Positions 29,484 to 37,731 of a stretch of 64,000 bases of DNA are shown here, piece by piece. The notes beneath the pieces were generated by a model that searched no databases, was not told the DNA's origin, and saw only the letters and a list, made by a program, of their open reading frames with translations. This DNA is from Duganella sp. (GTDB lineage: Bacteria; Pseudomonadota; Gammaproteobacteria; Burkholderiales; Burkholderiaceae_D). The stretch is taken from positions 1-64,000 of the forward strand of contig JAMFSU010000101.1 of assembly GCA_026225475.1 (NCBI GenBank). Reading direction: 5' to 3'. The number at the start of each line of letters is the position of its first letter. Within the stretch, counting starts at the first letter, position 1. A program made the position numbers and the translations under genes.

Positions 29484-31016
29484 CTAGGCCTGTAGCGCTG
29501 CAGCGGCAGCAACCGGCACAGCGCGAACAGCGCGCCGGAACGCATTGGCCGCCTGCGGATCGGCAATGTCAGCATAAGCATCGACATAAGAAAGCGCGGC
29601 GCTATGCCAGTCGAAATCGATACGCATGGCGTTTTCTTGCATGGTGCGCCACTGTGCGGCGTTGTGATACAGCCCCAGGCTGCGCTGCACGGCCAACAAG
29701 ATATCGGCGGCATTCTCGCCGTCGAACAGCACACCGCTGCCGCCATTGGACTCCACGGCATCGTTGATGGTATCGCTTAAACCTCCGACCCTGGACGCAA
29801 TCGGGATGGTGCCATAACGCATGGCATATAAGGGTGTCAGGCCGAATGGTTCGAAGCGGCTGGCGTGCAGCAACATGTCGCTGCCGGCATGCAGGGCGTG
29901 GGCGCGTGGTTCGTCATAGCCGATGTGCACGCCGACACGGCCAGGGAAATCCTGCATCAGTGCGGCAAAGCCTTCCTCATACTGACGTTCGCCACAACCG
30001 AGCACGACCAGTTGCAAGCGCTGATGCCGCGTCAAAATGGCTGGCATCGCCTGCAATACGACATCGGCCATCTTTTGATGCGACATGCGGCTGCCGATGC
30101 CGAGCAAGGGCATGAACGGATCCACTGGTAACAACCCGAACATCGCTTGCAGGGCGCACTTGCACAGGGCTTTGCCGCGCCAATTACCGATGCCGAACGG
30201 TGCCGCCGTCATGGGGTCATTGACGGGGTCCCACGTCGCGCTATCGATGCCGTTGGGAATTGCGCGCAAGTCAGCGCGCCGACTGTTGAGCACACCTTCC
30301 ATGCCGTAGCCGAAGCGAGTCGTCAACATCTCGGCGGCATAGCTACGGCTGACCGTGGTGATGCAGTCGGCATGCGTAATACCCGCTTTGAGAAAACTGA
30401 GCTGGCCCCAGTATTCCAGCCCTGCCAGCACCTGCGGCATGGCAGCCACGCCACCCAAGCCTAATTGCGGTGCCAACGAGAATGGATAATTTCCCTGGAA
30501 TGCCAGATTATGGATAGTCAGCATGCTGCCTATATGATGCAGACCGGCGGTTTTGAGCAGTAACGGAATCAGTCCTGCATGCCAGTCGTTGGCGTGCACC
30601 ACATGCGGCACGGTAATGCTGGTTTCGCCAGCACAAATGGCCAAGGCCGCATTGGCCAGATCGGCAAAGCAGATCGCATTGTCGGTAAATTCCTGGCCGT
30701 CTCGGTCCAGATAGGGATTGGCGCCACGGGCGCGAAAACGCTCGGTATCGAGCAACACTAGGGGCACATCGGTGTCGGGCATGGTCCCCTGCAACAAGCG
30801 TGCAGCACCGCCCGGCAGTGACCGCGGCAATGCAACCGGGGTCCACTGCGGCGCCTGCGGGTGCAGAATGGCACTGGCATAGCCAGGCATGAGAATGGAT
30901 GCATCAATCCCCAGTCGGCGCAGGCTCACCGCCAACGCGGTCACGACGTCGGCCAACCCGCCGGTTTTGACAAGAGGAACTGCTTCGGAACTGACAATGA
31001 GAACGCGCGCTTGCAT
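29484..31016 (-). CDS. glgA: Glycogen synthase (ADP-glucose, GT5)
   Basis: The 510-residue GT5 enzyme elongates alpha-1,4-glucan from ADP-glucose (EC 2.4.1.21). It starts MQARVLIVSSEAVPLVKTGG, which contains the KTGGLADV substrate-binding loop. The C-terminal domain has the GT-B donor site with FEPFGLTPLYAMRYGTIP and the preceding catalytic Glu. It heads the eight-gene operon; GGGGTGA precedes ATG 31016. No glgC lies in the window, so ADP-glucose must be made elsewhere. Because GlgE is present, glucan can be made by two routes in one operon. Confidence 0.95.
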   Translation of the reverse strand: MQARVLIVSSEAVPLVKTGGLADVVTALAVSLRRLGIDASILMPGYASAILHPQAPQWTPVALPRSLPGGAARLLQGTMPDTDVPLVLLDTERFRARGANPYLDRDGQEFTDNAICFADLANAALAICAGETSITVPHVVHANDWHAGLIPLLLKTAGLHHIGSMLTIHNLAFQGNYPFSLAPQLGLGGVAAMPQVLAGLEYWGQLSFLKAGITHADCITTVSRSYAAEMLTTRFGYGMEGVLNSRRADLRAIPNGIDSATWDPVNDPMTAAPFGIGNWRGKALCKCALQAMFGLLPVDPFMPLLGIGSRMSHQKMADVVLQAMPAILTRHQRLQLVVLGCGERQYEEGFAALMQDFPGRVGVHIGYDEPRAHALHAGSDMLLHASRFEPFGLTPLYAMRYGTIPIASRVGGLSDTINDAVESNGGSGVLFDGENAADILLAVQRSLGLYHNAAQWRTMQENAMRIDFDWHSAALSYVDAYADIADPQAANAFRRAVRAVPVAAAAALQA

Positions 31017-31430
31017 TGGATCACCCCGACGAGAAAAATATAGTCAACATGCCTGCACTGAGTTCATGCATGGCCTGCAAAAATAACCATCACTACCGAA
31101 CCCTCATTACCGCCTGCTGGCACAACCACCATTGCGATAGAGGAAACATCGCGCTCGCCAGCATGATTGCTAAGATAAACAATCATGCCGCGGTGCACTA
31201 TCGGACAGGGGCGTATCTCACTGTAGGAGCCAGCCTACTACTTGGCTTTATGTCGATGTGTAAGCACGCGAAGTTGCCGCAAGTCTTACGTCAAGATACG
31301 AAGACGGCTGATGGATGCCGAACGGCGTCGGCACTAAGGTGAAGTCAAGGCGCGCATAGGCGGTTGCAGCAATAAATGCTTACGCCACCGCAGTGCCAGC
31401 GTTTTTTGATAACCGTCTTGGAGGATCATC
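31017..31430. promoter_or_regulatory. Upstream region of the glucan operon and of the small-gene pair
   Basis: These 414 bases lie between the divergent glgA and the 65-residue ORF and must hold both promoters. A minus-strand TATATT at about 31037-31042 could be a -10 for glgA, but no good -35 is seen. The plus-strand element at 31201-31239 is described separately. No convincing ORF or RNA structure is visible in the rest. Confidence 0.4.
31201..31239 (+). promoter_or_regulatory. Shared upstream element, copy 2, with TGTAGG-N6-CCTACT dyad
   Basis: TCGGACA..GGCGTA......TGTAGGA at 31201-31229 repeats the stretch at 9002-9030 with the same spacing. In this copy the right end also forms an imperfect dyad TGTAGG (31222-31227), six bases, CCTACT (31234-31239). 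LuxR-type response regulators often bind dyads of this size, but no specific regulator can be named. The element lies 192-230 bases before ATG 31431. Confidence 0.35.
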
Positions 31431-31628
31431 ATGTTGAAAACCACAACCACCAATCCCGCTGCGCCAGCCGACCAAGCCAGCAGCAGCGCGGCAGAACGGG
31501 AGCAGGAACAGGTCCGCCACCGCACCGCGCTCCGCATCGTCGGCATTGAAGGCATCGAAGTGTTCGCCGATCTGGCTGACGCCGATGCGGATACCAGCGC
31601 CGTACCACCAGCAAGCCAGACGCGCTGA
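31431..31628 (+). CDS. Small polar hypothetical protein (65 aa)
   Basis: A GGAGGAT site 4 bases before ATG 31431 supports translation. The N-terminal 25 residues are rich in Thr, Ala, Pro and Gln and look disordered. The second half, TALRIVGIEGIEVFADLADA, could form a strand-helix pair. No signal peptide or membrane segment is seen and no family is recognised. It is followed by a hairpin and another small gene, so the two probably share a transcript. Confidence 0.65.
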   Translation: MLKTTTTNPAAPADQASSSAAEREQEQVRHRTALRIVGIEGIEVFADLADADADTSAVPPASQTR

Positions 31629-31629
31629 C

Positions 31630-31654
31630 CCGATGGCGGCACCGCCGCCATCGG
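31630..31654 (+). other. Intercistronic hairpin
   Basis: CCGATGGCGG (31630-31639) and CCGCCATCGG (31645-31654) form a perfect 10 bp stem with a 5-base loop, one base after the upstream stop. It is followed by AAACTACCGTTATTTT, a poor T-run, and then the AAGGAG site of the next gene. It could be a leaky terminator or a stabilising element that sets the ratio of the two small proteins. Confidence 0.55.
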
Positions 31655-31681
31655 AAACTACCGTTATTTTAAGGAGCCGTC

Positions 31682-31888
31682 ATGTCGCATGCATCGCATC
31701 AGGAGCACGAGCAGGCACGCCGTCACCAGCGCCACGCAGAGCTTGCCGATCGGCCGCTGCCGGACAATGCGCAACCGGTGCAGCGCCACGATCCTGGCAC
31801 CAAGGGGACGGCGCCAGCAGCGCCGCCGCAACACGAAGATGAAGCGTTCAAGGTGATCGACGGCAGTGCCGCCCAGAGCGATGGCTAA
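31682..31888 (+). CDS. Small hydrophilic, His-rich hypothetical protein (68 aa)
   Basis: ATG 31682 follows AAGGAG. The product is strongly hydrophilic and rich in His, Gln, Ala and Pro, starting MSHASHQEHEQARRHQRHAE, and probably unfolded on its own. It resembles in composition the small stress-induced hydrophilic proteins found in many proteobacteria, but no family is recognised. It ends 21 bases before the convergent histidine kinase stop. Confidence 0.65.
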   Translation: MSHASHQEHEQARRHQRHAELADRPLPDNAQPVQRHDPGTKGTAPAAPPQHEDEAFKVIDGSAAQSDG

Positions 31889-31908
31889 AGCCGATTGCGG
31901 CGCTACGC

Positions 31909-33093
31909 TTAACGGCTGCGTGCTGGCAGGATGAAGCTGAAACGCGATCCTTGCCCGACTGTGCTGGCCACCGCCAGACTGCCTTGATGTGCTTCGACGA
32001 AGGTTTTGACGATGGCTAGGCCAAGGCCTAAGCCGCCCTGCTCTTTGGTCTCTGTTTCATATTTTTCAAAAATCACATCCAGGCGTTGTTGCTCAATGCC
32101 ACGGCCATTGTCACTGACCCAGCATTCGACAGCACCGTCTTCCAGCGTCACGGCGCCGATCACGACTTCGCCGTGCGGTGTGTGGGTGATGGCATTGGCA
32201 ATCAGATTCTGCATCATCCGGCGCAACAGATTGGCGTCGGCATAAATTACCAGCTCCTCTGGCACCTGATTGAGCAGGCTTGTACTGCCAGTGCCGGCGA
32301 CCGGATTGAGATCGTAGACCATGCTTTCGACTAACGGCCACAGATCGACATCGCGGCGCTCAAGGCGGATACCGCTTTCGGTGTTGAGGTTATCGTTCTC
32401 TTCGATGACCTTGGTCACCAGCGCAGACATGCTAAGCACATTGCGTTGCAAGACTTTCAGCATGCGCGCGGCGCGTTGATCGGGTGTCGCATTGCCGAGT
32501 GACGCCTCCAGCACCTTCGACGCCAGCGCTACCGCGTTGAGCGGTGTGCGCAGATCATGCGCGATGAACGAAAGATATTCTTCCCGGCGTCGCTGTACTT
32601 CAAGTGCCCGGTTGACAGAAAATGTCTGTACCGCCAGCCCGATGGCGCCGTCAAAGACCAGGTTCATGACGTGGAAAGGTTTGCCTTGCAGATTGATCTG
32701 ATGCGCCGTTGCCAGATCATGGATGCAGCCACGCAACAGATTGTATTCTGCCACCACTTCCTCGATCTGGAAGCCGTTATGCAAGCGCTGCAGTCCATGC
32801 TCAGGCGGCGATCCTTGTACCAGCACTTCAACGATGGATTCGTCGGCATTACACCGAAACGCCTGCGCGACTTCACCCAGCAGCGCCGGCACATGATCGT
32901 TGAGGGTCGGTATGCTCAGGCCTTTGGCCGAAGGCAAGGCGCGCACCATGCCGCGCCATTGGGTCAGCAAGGCTTCACTCTTTTGCTCGACCAGATCTGC
33001 CAATTGTTCCAGTGTGTTGATATTGTTCTCCAAATCGCCGTGCAGAGCGGCAGAAACTAAGGGTGCTTGTCTCTTGTATTGGCACAGGTTCAC
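31909..33093 (-). CDS. Soluble sensor histidine kinase
   Basis: The 394-residue kinase lacks membrane segments. Residues about 20-165 form a helical input domain (NTLEQLADLVEQKSEALLTQ onward) that loosely resembles RsbRD N-terminal domains. HisKA follows with YLSFIAHDLRTPLNAVALAS (His about residue 183). The HATPase_c domain has NLIANAITHTPHGEVVIGA, VSDNGRGIE and GGLGLGLAIVKTF. The GTG start at 33093 overlaps the receiver gene's stop (GTGA, 33090-33093), so the two are translated together. The TTG at 33120 is possible but lies inside the receiver gene. Confidence 0.9.
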   Translation of the reverse strand: MNLCQYKRQAPLVSAALHGDLENNINTLEQLADLVEQKSEALLTQWRGMVRALPSAKGLSIPTLNDHVPALLGEVAQAFRCNADESIVEVLVQGSPPEHGLQRLHNGFQIEEVVAEYNLLRGCIHDLATAHQINLQGKPFHVMNLVFDGAIGLAVQTFSVNRALEVQRRREEYLSFIAHDLRTPLNAVALASKVLEASLGNATPDQRAARMLKVLQRNVLSMSALVTKVIEENDNLNTESGIRLERRDVDLWPLVESMVYDLNPVAGTGSTSLLNQVPEELVIYADANLLRRMMQNLIANAITHTPHGEVVIGAVTLEDGAVECWVSDNGRGIEQQRLDVIFEKYETETKEQGGLGLGLAIVKTFVEAHQGSLAVASTVGQGSRFSFILPARSR

Positions 33094-33503
33094 TGCGCGG
33101 CACCCGGTAATTGCTCGCAAATATGGTCAAGAATCTGCTGCAATTGATCAATGTCGTAAGGTTTTGGCAAGAAAAACGCGCTGCTGGCGACATTCTTGCT
33201 GATCTGGGCGCCATAGCCAGAGGCAAAGATGATCTTCAGCGCGGGATGCGTAACGCTGCTCTGGCGCGCCAGTTCAATGCCCGACATGCCGGGCAGACTG
33301 ACATCGGTAAACAGCACCTCGAACTCTTGTTGCGTGAGCGCTTGCAAAGCCAGTTCTGCACTGCTGACGCCCTGTGCCTGATGACCAAGCGCATCAAGCA
33401 GTTCGCAGACCAGATGCTGCGAGTCGAGATTGTCTTCCACGACGAGGATGCGCAGTGCCGTAGGCCTGGCCGGTGGTTGAGGATGGGATAACGATGTCGT
33501 CAT
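33090..33503 (-). CDS. Single-domain response regulator
   Basis: The 137-residue protein is one receiver domain. ILVVEDNLDSQ has the acidic pocket, VLFTDVSLPGMSG holds the phospho-Asp, IIFASGY the Thr/Ser position, and FLPKPYD the Lys. It precedes and overlaps the histidine kinase gene, so it is the likely partner. The N-terminal Pro-rich stretch is not part of the fold. ATG 33503 is preferred to TTG 33536 because it sits closer to the domain start. No output domain is present. Confidence 0.85.
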   Translation of the reverse strand: MTTSLSHPQPPARPTALRILVVEDNLDSQHLVCELLDALGHQAQGVSSAELALQALTQQEFEVLFTDVSLPGMSGIELARQSSVTHPALKIIFASGYGAQISKNVASSAFFLPKPYDIDQLQQILDHICEQLPGAAQ

Positions 33504-33925
33504 GGTGGTCAATATTATCTTTCTTAGATCCAGCAAAGGAAACGGGCTTCGTTGCCAACCACGGCCAGACAGGGGCGTTTTACCCGGTGTCCGTCAAATG
33601 ACTGCTTTGCACGCTGATGTTCCAAGCTACTGAGAGCGATAGTAAAGCATTCGCGGCAGCATGCAATATGTCGCATCACCACTGGCGAAAAATCAAGAAC
33701 CGTGGAGCAACCTGCTGCGAGGCTGGCCCCGACAGCCTTGGCTCCAATAATCGATGGATAAAAGGAGAGCCGGCCTCAAAATGTCTTACAAGAAGTTCAG
33801 GGCTCTTCTGACATGACCTGCGTAGTGCTGCTGCTAGAGTAGGTCACATAATTCAGGTCGACTACGCTGCCAACAGGGGCGCAGTTTTTGCCGAGAACTT
33901 GGCAAATTTCAATGATAGCGACGAG
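33504..33925. other. Divergent intergenic region before the KaiC-like gene
   Basis: About 420 bases separate the receiver gene from the KaiC-like gene. I see no convincing gene. A ribosome-site-like AAGGAG (33761) and ATG (33784) open only an 11-codon frame. The KaiC frame extends to a TTG at 33899. Promoters for both directions are expected but no clear sigma70 pair stands out. Confidence 0.4.
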
Positions 33926-35458
33926 ATGATCCAACAACAAAACCACCTCACCGCGGATCGCAATCAAGATCAACCACAACTGCATTGCGAACGCTGCTCC
34001 ACCGGCATTGCCGGCCTCGACAATATTCTCGGCGGCGGCATCACCAAGGAACGCCTGTATCTGGTCGAAGGAACGCCAGGCACGGGAAAAACCACCTTCG
34101 GCCTGCAGTTCCTGTTGCAAGGTTTGGCCGTCGGTGAGAGCGGCCTCTATATCACGCTGTCCGAGAATGCACAGGAGCTCAATGCCGTGGCGGCTTCGCA
34201 TGGCTGGTCGCTGGATGGGCTGTGCCTTTATGAACTGATCGACGAAGAAGACCTTGATCCGAATTTCCAACAGTCAATTCTGCACCCGTCGGAAATCGAA
34301 TTGGACGAGACCGTCAAGAGCGTGATCGCCCGCGTCAATGAAGTACAACCAGCCCGCGTGATTTTCGACAGTCTGTCGGAAATGCGCTTGCTGGCCCAGA
34401 ATCCATTGCGCTACCGACGTCAGATCCTGGCGCTCAAGCATTTTTTTTCGGCGCGCAAATGTACTGTGTTGATGCTGGACGACCGTACGGCCGAAAGCGG
34501 CGACCAGCAACTGCACAGCATTGCCCATGGTGTCATTAGTCTGGAACAGTTGGTGCAGGATTTCGGTACCGAACGACGCCGCTTGCGCGTGATCAAAATG
34601 CGTGGCATCAGGTTCAGCGGCGGCTATCACGATTTCGTGCTAAAGACCGGCGGCATGTGGGTTTTTCCGCGACTGATTGCGTCTGAACACGTCAGCCAGT
34701 TCGATAATGAGATTGGCAGCACCGGCGTGCCGGCACTGGACAAGCTACTCGGCAATGGCCTCATGCGCGGCACCAGCACGCTGCTGAGCGGCCCCTCCGG
34801 CGTCGGAAAAACTACCACGGCCATTCGCTGCGTACTGAGCGCCTTGCAGCGTGGTGAACGTGCTGCTTACTATCTGTTTGACGAAGGTGCGTCCACCCTG
34901 CTCATCCGCGCACGCGCGCTGGGTATGGATTTCGAGCAGTATCTTCGGGACGGCAGCCTGAAGCTGCACCAGATCAATCCGGCCGAAATGTCGCCCGGTG
35001 AATTCGCGGCAACGATTCGCACCGCAATTGAGGAAGAAGCACGGACCTTTACCGTCATCGATAGTCTCAACGCCTATCTGCAAGCGATGCCTGGCGAGCA
35101 GTTTCTGCTGTTGCAAATGCATGAAATTCTCACCTATCTGCGCCAACAAGGTGTCACTACGCTGCTGGTGCTGGGTCAGCACGGGCTGATTGGTGAGGTG
35201 CGCTCCGACCTGGATCTCAGTTACCTGAGCGACACGATCTTGATGTTTCGTTTCTTCGAGGTGCGTGGCGATATTTCCACCGCTGTTTCTGTGATCAAGA
35301 GTCGCACTGCGCACCATGCGCGTACCATTCATCAATTCCGCATCAGTCCACAACTCAGTTTGCAAGTTGGCGAACCTTTGCAGGATTTCGAAGGCGTCCT
35401 CAGTGGTTTGCCGACTTATCGTGGCAACACACCGATGCTCAAAAAAATGTCCGACTAA
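33926..35458 (+). CDS. KaiC-like double-RecA ATPase
   Basis: The 510-residue protein has two KaiC/RecA domains. Domain 1 starts STGIAGLDNILGGGI with Walker A EGTPGTGKTTF and Walker B ARVIFDSLSEMR. Domain 2 starts STGVPALDKLLGNGL with Walker A SGPSGVGKTTT and Walker B FTVIDSLNAYLQ. Non-cyanobacterial KaiC homologues are ATPases that often partner with sensor kinases in stress responses; no KaiA or KaiB is encoded here. A hybrid histidine kinase follows after 15 bases, so they form an operon. TTG 33899 would add 9 residues; neither start has a strong ribosome site. Regular clock-type phosphosites cannot be confirmed by eye. Confidence 0.9.
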   Translation: MIQQQNHLTADRNQDQPQLHCERCSTGIAGLDNILGGGITKERLYLVEGTPGTGKTTFGLQFLLQGLAVGESGLYITLSENAQELNAVAASHGWSLDGLCLYELIDEEDLDPNFQQSILHPSEIELDETVKSVIARVNEVQPARVIFDSLSEMRLLAQNPLRYRRQILALKHFFSARKCTVLMLDDRTAESGDQQLHSIAHGVISLEQLVQDFGTERRRLRVIKMRGIRFSGGYHDFVLKTGGMWVFPRLIASEHVSQFDNEIGSTGVPALDKLLGNGLMRGTSTLLSGPSGVGKTTTAIRCVLSALQRGERAAYYLFDEGASTLLIRARALGMDFEQYLRDGSLKLHQINPAEMSPGEFAATIRTAIEEEARTFTVIDSLNAYLQAMPGEQFLLLQMHEILTYLRQQGVTTLLVLGQHGLIGEVRSDLDLSYLSDTILMFRFFEVRGDISTAVSVIKSRTAHHARTIHQFRISPQLSLQVGEPLQDFEGVLSGLPTYRGNTPMLKKMSD

Positions 35459-35473
35459 CGGTCACGATCAACG

Positions 35474-37573
35474 ATGCCAATCAATTTAATGCTGGAAGAG
35501 CGCATCCTCATCTTTGCTCCGCACGGACGAGACGCGGATGTGATTTCCCAAACATTGAACAAGGCTGCGTTGAACTGTCAGGTCTGTGTCGATTACTCGT
35601 CGTTACTTGAGCAATTGGGTCGCGGTGCCGCCGCCGCGCTGATTACCGAAGAAGCCTTGGCCGATGCGGATTTCACTCAGCTGCACCGCTGGGTTGAGCA
35701 TCAGGAATCGTGGTCCGATTTCCCCTTTGTGATACTCAGCACCAGGCAACGTGGCCAGGAACGCAATCCGGTATTGAATGTACTGGAGCGCCTGGTCAAC
35801 ATGATTCTACTGGAACGGCCGGTCAATGCCGAAACCCTGTTACGCGCCAGTATCTCGGCACTGCGCGCACGCCGCCGTCAATATCTGAGCCGCAGTCACC
35901 TGCAGGAACGCGCGCGCTCGGAAGAACATTTGCGGCTGGCATTGCACGCCGGCCGGCTGGGCTCCTGGAGCATGGAGCTGGCATCCTCGGTCTTGCTGGT
36001 ATCGGATACTTGTAAACAGCATTTCGGCATTGCCGTCGACAGCGATTTCACTTTTGACGACATGGTGCAGACCATCCATACCGACGATCGCCGGCGCCAT
36101 ATGGAGGTCATCAACGCCGCGCTGCATTCGAAGGAAGATTTCACCATCGAATATCAAGTGGTGTGGCCGGATCAATCAACCCATTGGGTACAGGTGCGTG
36201 GCCAGAGCATGCATAACGAGTCCGGCACGCCGGTACGCATGGCGGGCATATCACTCGACATCAGCGAGCGCCGCGAAGCCGAAAATCGTTTACTGGAAAG
36301 CCAGAGTACCTTGCAGCAATTCAACGAAACGCTGGAATTACGCATCCAGGAGCGCACCTCCGAACTGGCGTTAGCCAATGACCGCCTGATGAAAGAAATG
36401 GCCGAACGCGAACGCACCCAGATTGCCTTGATGCAGGCACAAAAGATGGAAGCCGTGGGCCGTCTGACGGGCGGCATTGCGCATGATTTCAACAATCTGC
36501 TCAATGTCGTCATCGGCAACGTTGACCTGATCGAACGCTTGTCAGAAGACGAGCGCATTAAACGCATGGCAGGTTCGGCGCGCAACGCGACCAAGCGCGG
36601 CGCCAAACTGACGGGTCAGTTGCTGGCGTTTTCGCGCAACCAGACCCTGGATCTCAAACCAGTCGATCTGGAAGCGGTAATTGAGGGAATGCGCGATTTG
36701 ATTGCCGTCTCGGTCGGCTCGACTGTGCAGCTCAGCATCGATGTGCAAGCGGCCTTGCCGCGGGCGTTTGCCGACCCTAACCAGGTCGAGATGGCCATAC
36801 TCAACCTGGCCATCAACGCACGCGACGCTATGCCCGAAGGCGGCAATCTGCACATTGAAGTACGGCACCGCGAGGCACTCGACGGCGTGCTCAAGAACGG
36901 TCCTTATGTCGTCATCGCCGTCAAGGATTCCGGCTCCGGCATGACGCAGGAAGTGTTGGGGAAAGTGTTCGATCCTTTCTTCACCACGAAGGCCGTCGGC
37001 AAAGGGACCGGTCTTGGCTTGAGCCAGGTGTACGGTATCGCCGACCAGTCGGGCGGATTGGCGCGCATCGATAGCGCCATTGGCAAAGGTACGACGGTCG
37101 AAGTGTGGTTGCCGGTGACCACCGCGCCGCTGGCCGCTGAACGTGCGCAAAAAGCTGGCGACTCGCCGCTGATGGCCAAGGAGTCAGGCAATATCCTGGT
37201 CATTGAGGATGATCCGCAGGTCAGGCAGTTCATTGTCGAATGCCTGGAAATACTGGGCTATACCGTGGATCAGGCAGAAAATGGCTGGTTTGGTCTGGAG
37301 AAACTGCAGAATGCCGGATTTGACCTGTTGATTGTCGATTTTCTGATGCCGGGCATGAACGGCGCCGAAGTCATCGGCGCGGCCCGCGAACGCTGGCCGC
37401 ATCTGCCTATCATTATCGCCACCGGCTATGCGGACATGCAAGCGGTGGAAAAAGTGATCGATCTCAAGGCCGTACTGCGCAAACCGTTTCAGATCAGTGA
37501 GTTGGCTGACAGCGTCCGGCGAGCGATGGAGGATGGTGCACAGAAGCGCGTACTTGCAGACCACAAGGTTTGA
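35474..37573 (+). CDS. Hybrid histidine kinase: pseudo-receiver, PAS, HisKA, HATPase, receiver
   Basis: The 699-residue cytoplasmic protein begins with a receiver-like domain (10-130) whose phospho-Asp position reads AALITEEAL, so it is probably a pseudo-receiver. A PAS domain follows (150-270, HAGRLGSWSMEL to AGISLDISERR), then a coiled coil. HisKA reads VGRLTGGIAHDFNNLLNVVI, and HATPase_c has NLAINARDAMPEGG and KGTGLGLSQVYG. A C-terminal receiver has ILVIEDDPQVR and LLIVDFLMPGMNG. The downstream output is not encoded in the operon. It lies 15 bases after the KaiC-like gene. A diverged copy of its 3' end recurs at 39996-40082. Confidence 0.92.
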   Translation: MPINLMLEERILIFAPHGRDADVISQTLNKAALNCQVCVDYSSLLEQLGRGAAAALITEEALADADFTQLHRWVEHQESWSDFPFVILSTRQRGQERNPVLNVLERLVNMILLERPVNAETLLRASISALRARRRQYLSRSHLQERARSEEHLRLALHAGRLGSWSMELASSVLLVSDTCKQHFGIAVDSDFTFDDMVQTIHTDDRRRHMEVINAALHSKEDFTIEYQVVWPDQSTHWVQVRGQSMHNESGTPVRMAGISLDISERREAENRLLESQSTLQQFNETLELRIQERTSELALANDRLMKEMAERERTQIALMQAQKMEAVGRLTGGIAHDFNNLLNVVIGNVDLIERLSEDERIKRMAGSARNATKRGAKLTGQLLAFSRNQTLDLKPVDLEAVIEGMRDLIAVSVGSTVQLSIDVQAALPRAFADPNQVEMAILNLAINARDAMPEGGNLHIEVRHREALDGVLKNGPYVVIAVKDSGSGMTQEVLGKVFDPFFTTKAVGKGTGLGLSQVYGIADQSGGLARIDSAIGKGTTVEVWLPVTTAPLAAERAQKAGDSPLMAKESGNILVIEDDPQVRQFIVECLEILGYTVDQAENGWFGLEKLQNAGFDLLIVDFLMPGMNGAEVIGAARERWPHLPIIIATGYADMQAVEKVIDLKAVLRKPFQISELADSVRRAMEDGAQKRVLADHKV

Positions 37574-37731
37574 TGCGCTGTTTCATCTTCCAGCGCTTAC
37601 CGGCCCGGACACTTGAGAGCCTCAGAAATGACCTGTCTTCATCTATATCGCCACGGCCAATCGGCGTCCTGGCATTCTGCTCTCCCCCTCAACGTGCGTT
37701 CGATCGTTTCACTATCACTTAAAGCACATGG

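Noticed and set aside
33899..33925. TTG start nine codons upstream of the KaiC-like ATG
   Set aside because: Possible but not better supported than the ATG; the added residues are outside the KaiC domain. Kept as an alternative.
37575..37596. GCGCTG...CAGCGC hairpin after the hybrid kinase as terminator
   Set aside because: Only 6 bp stem with a 10-base loop and no T-run.
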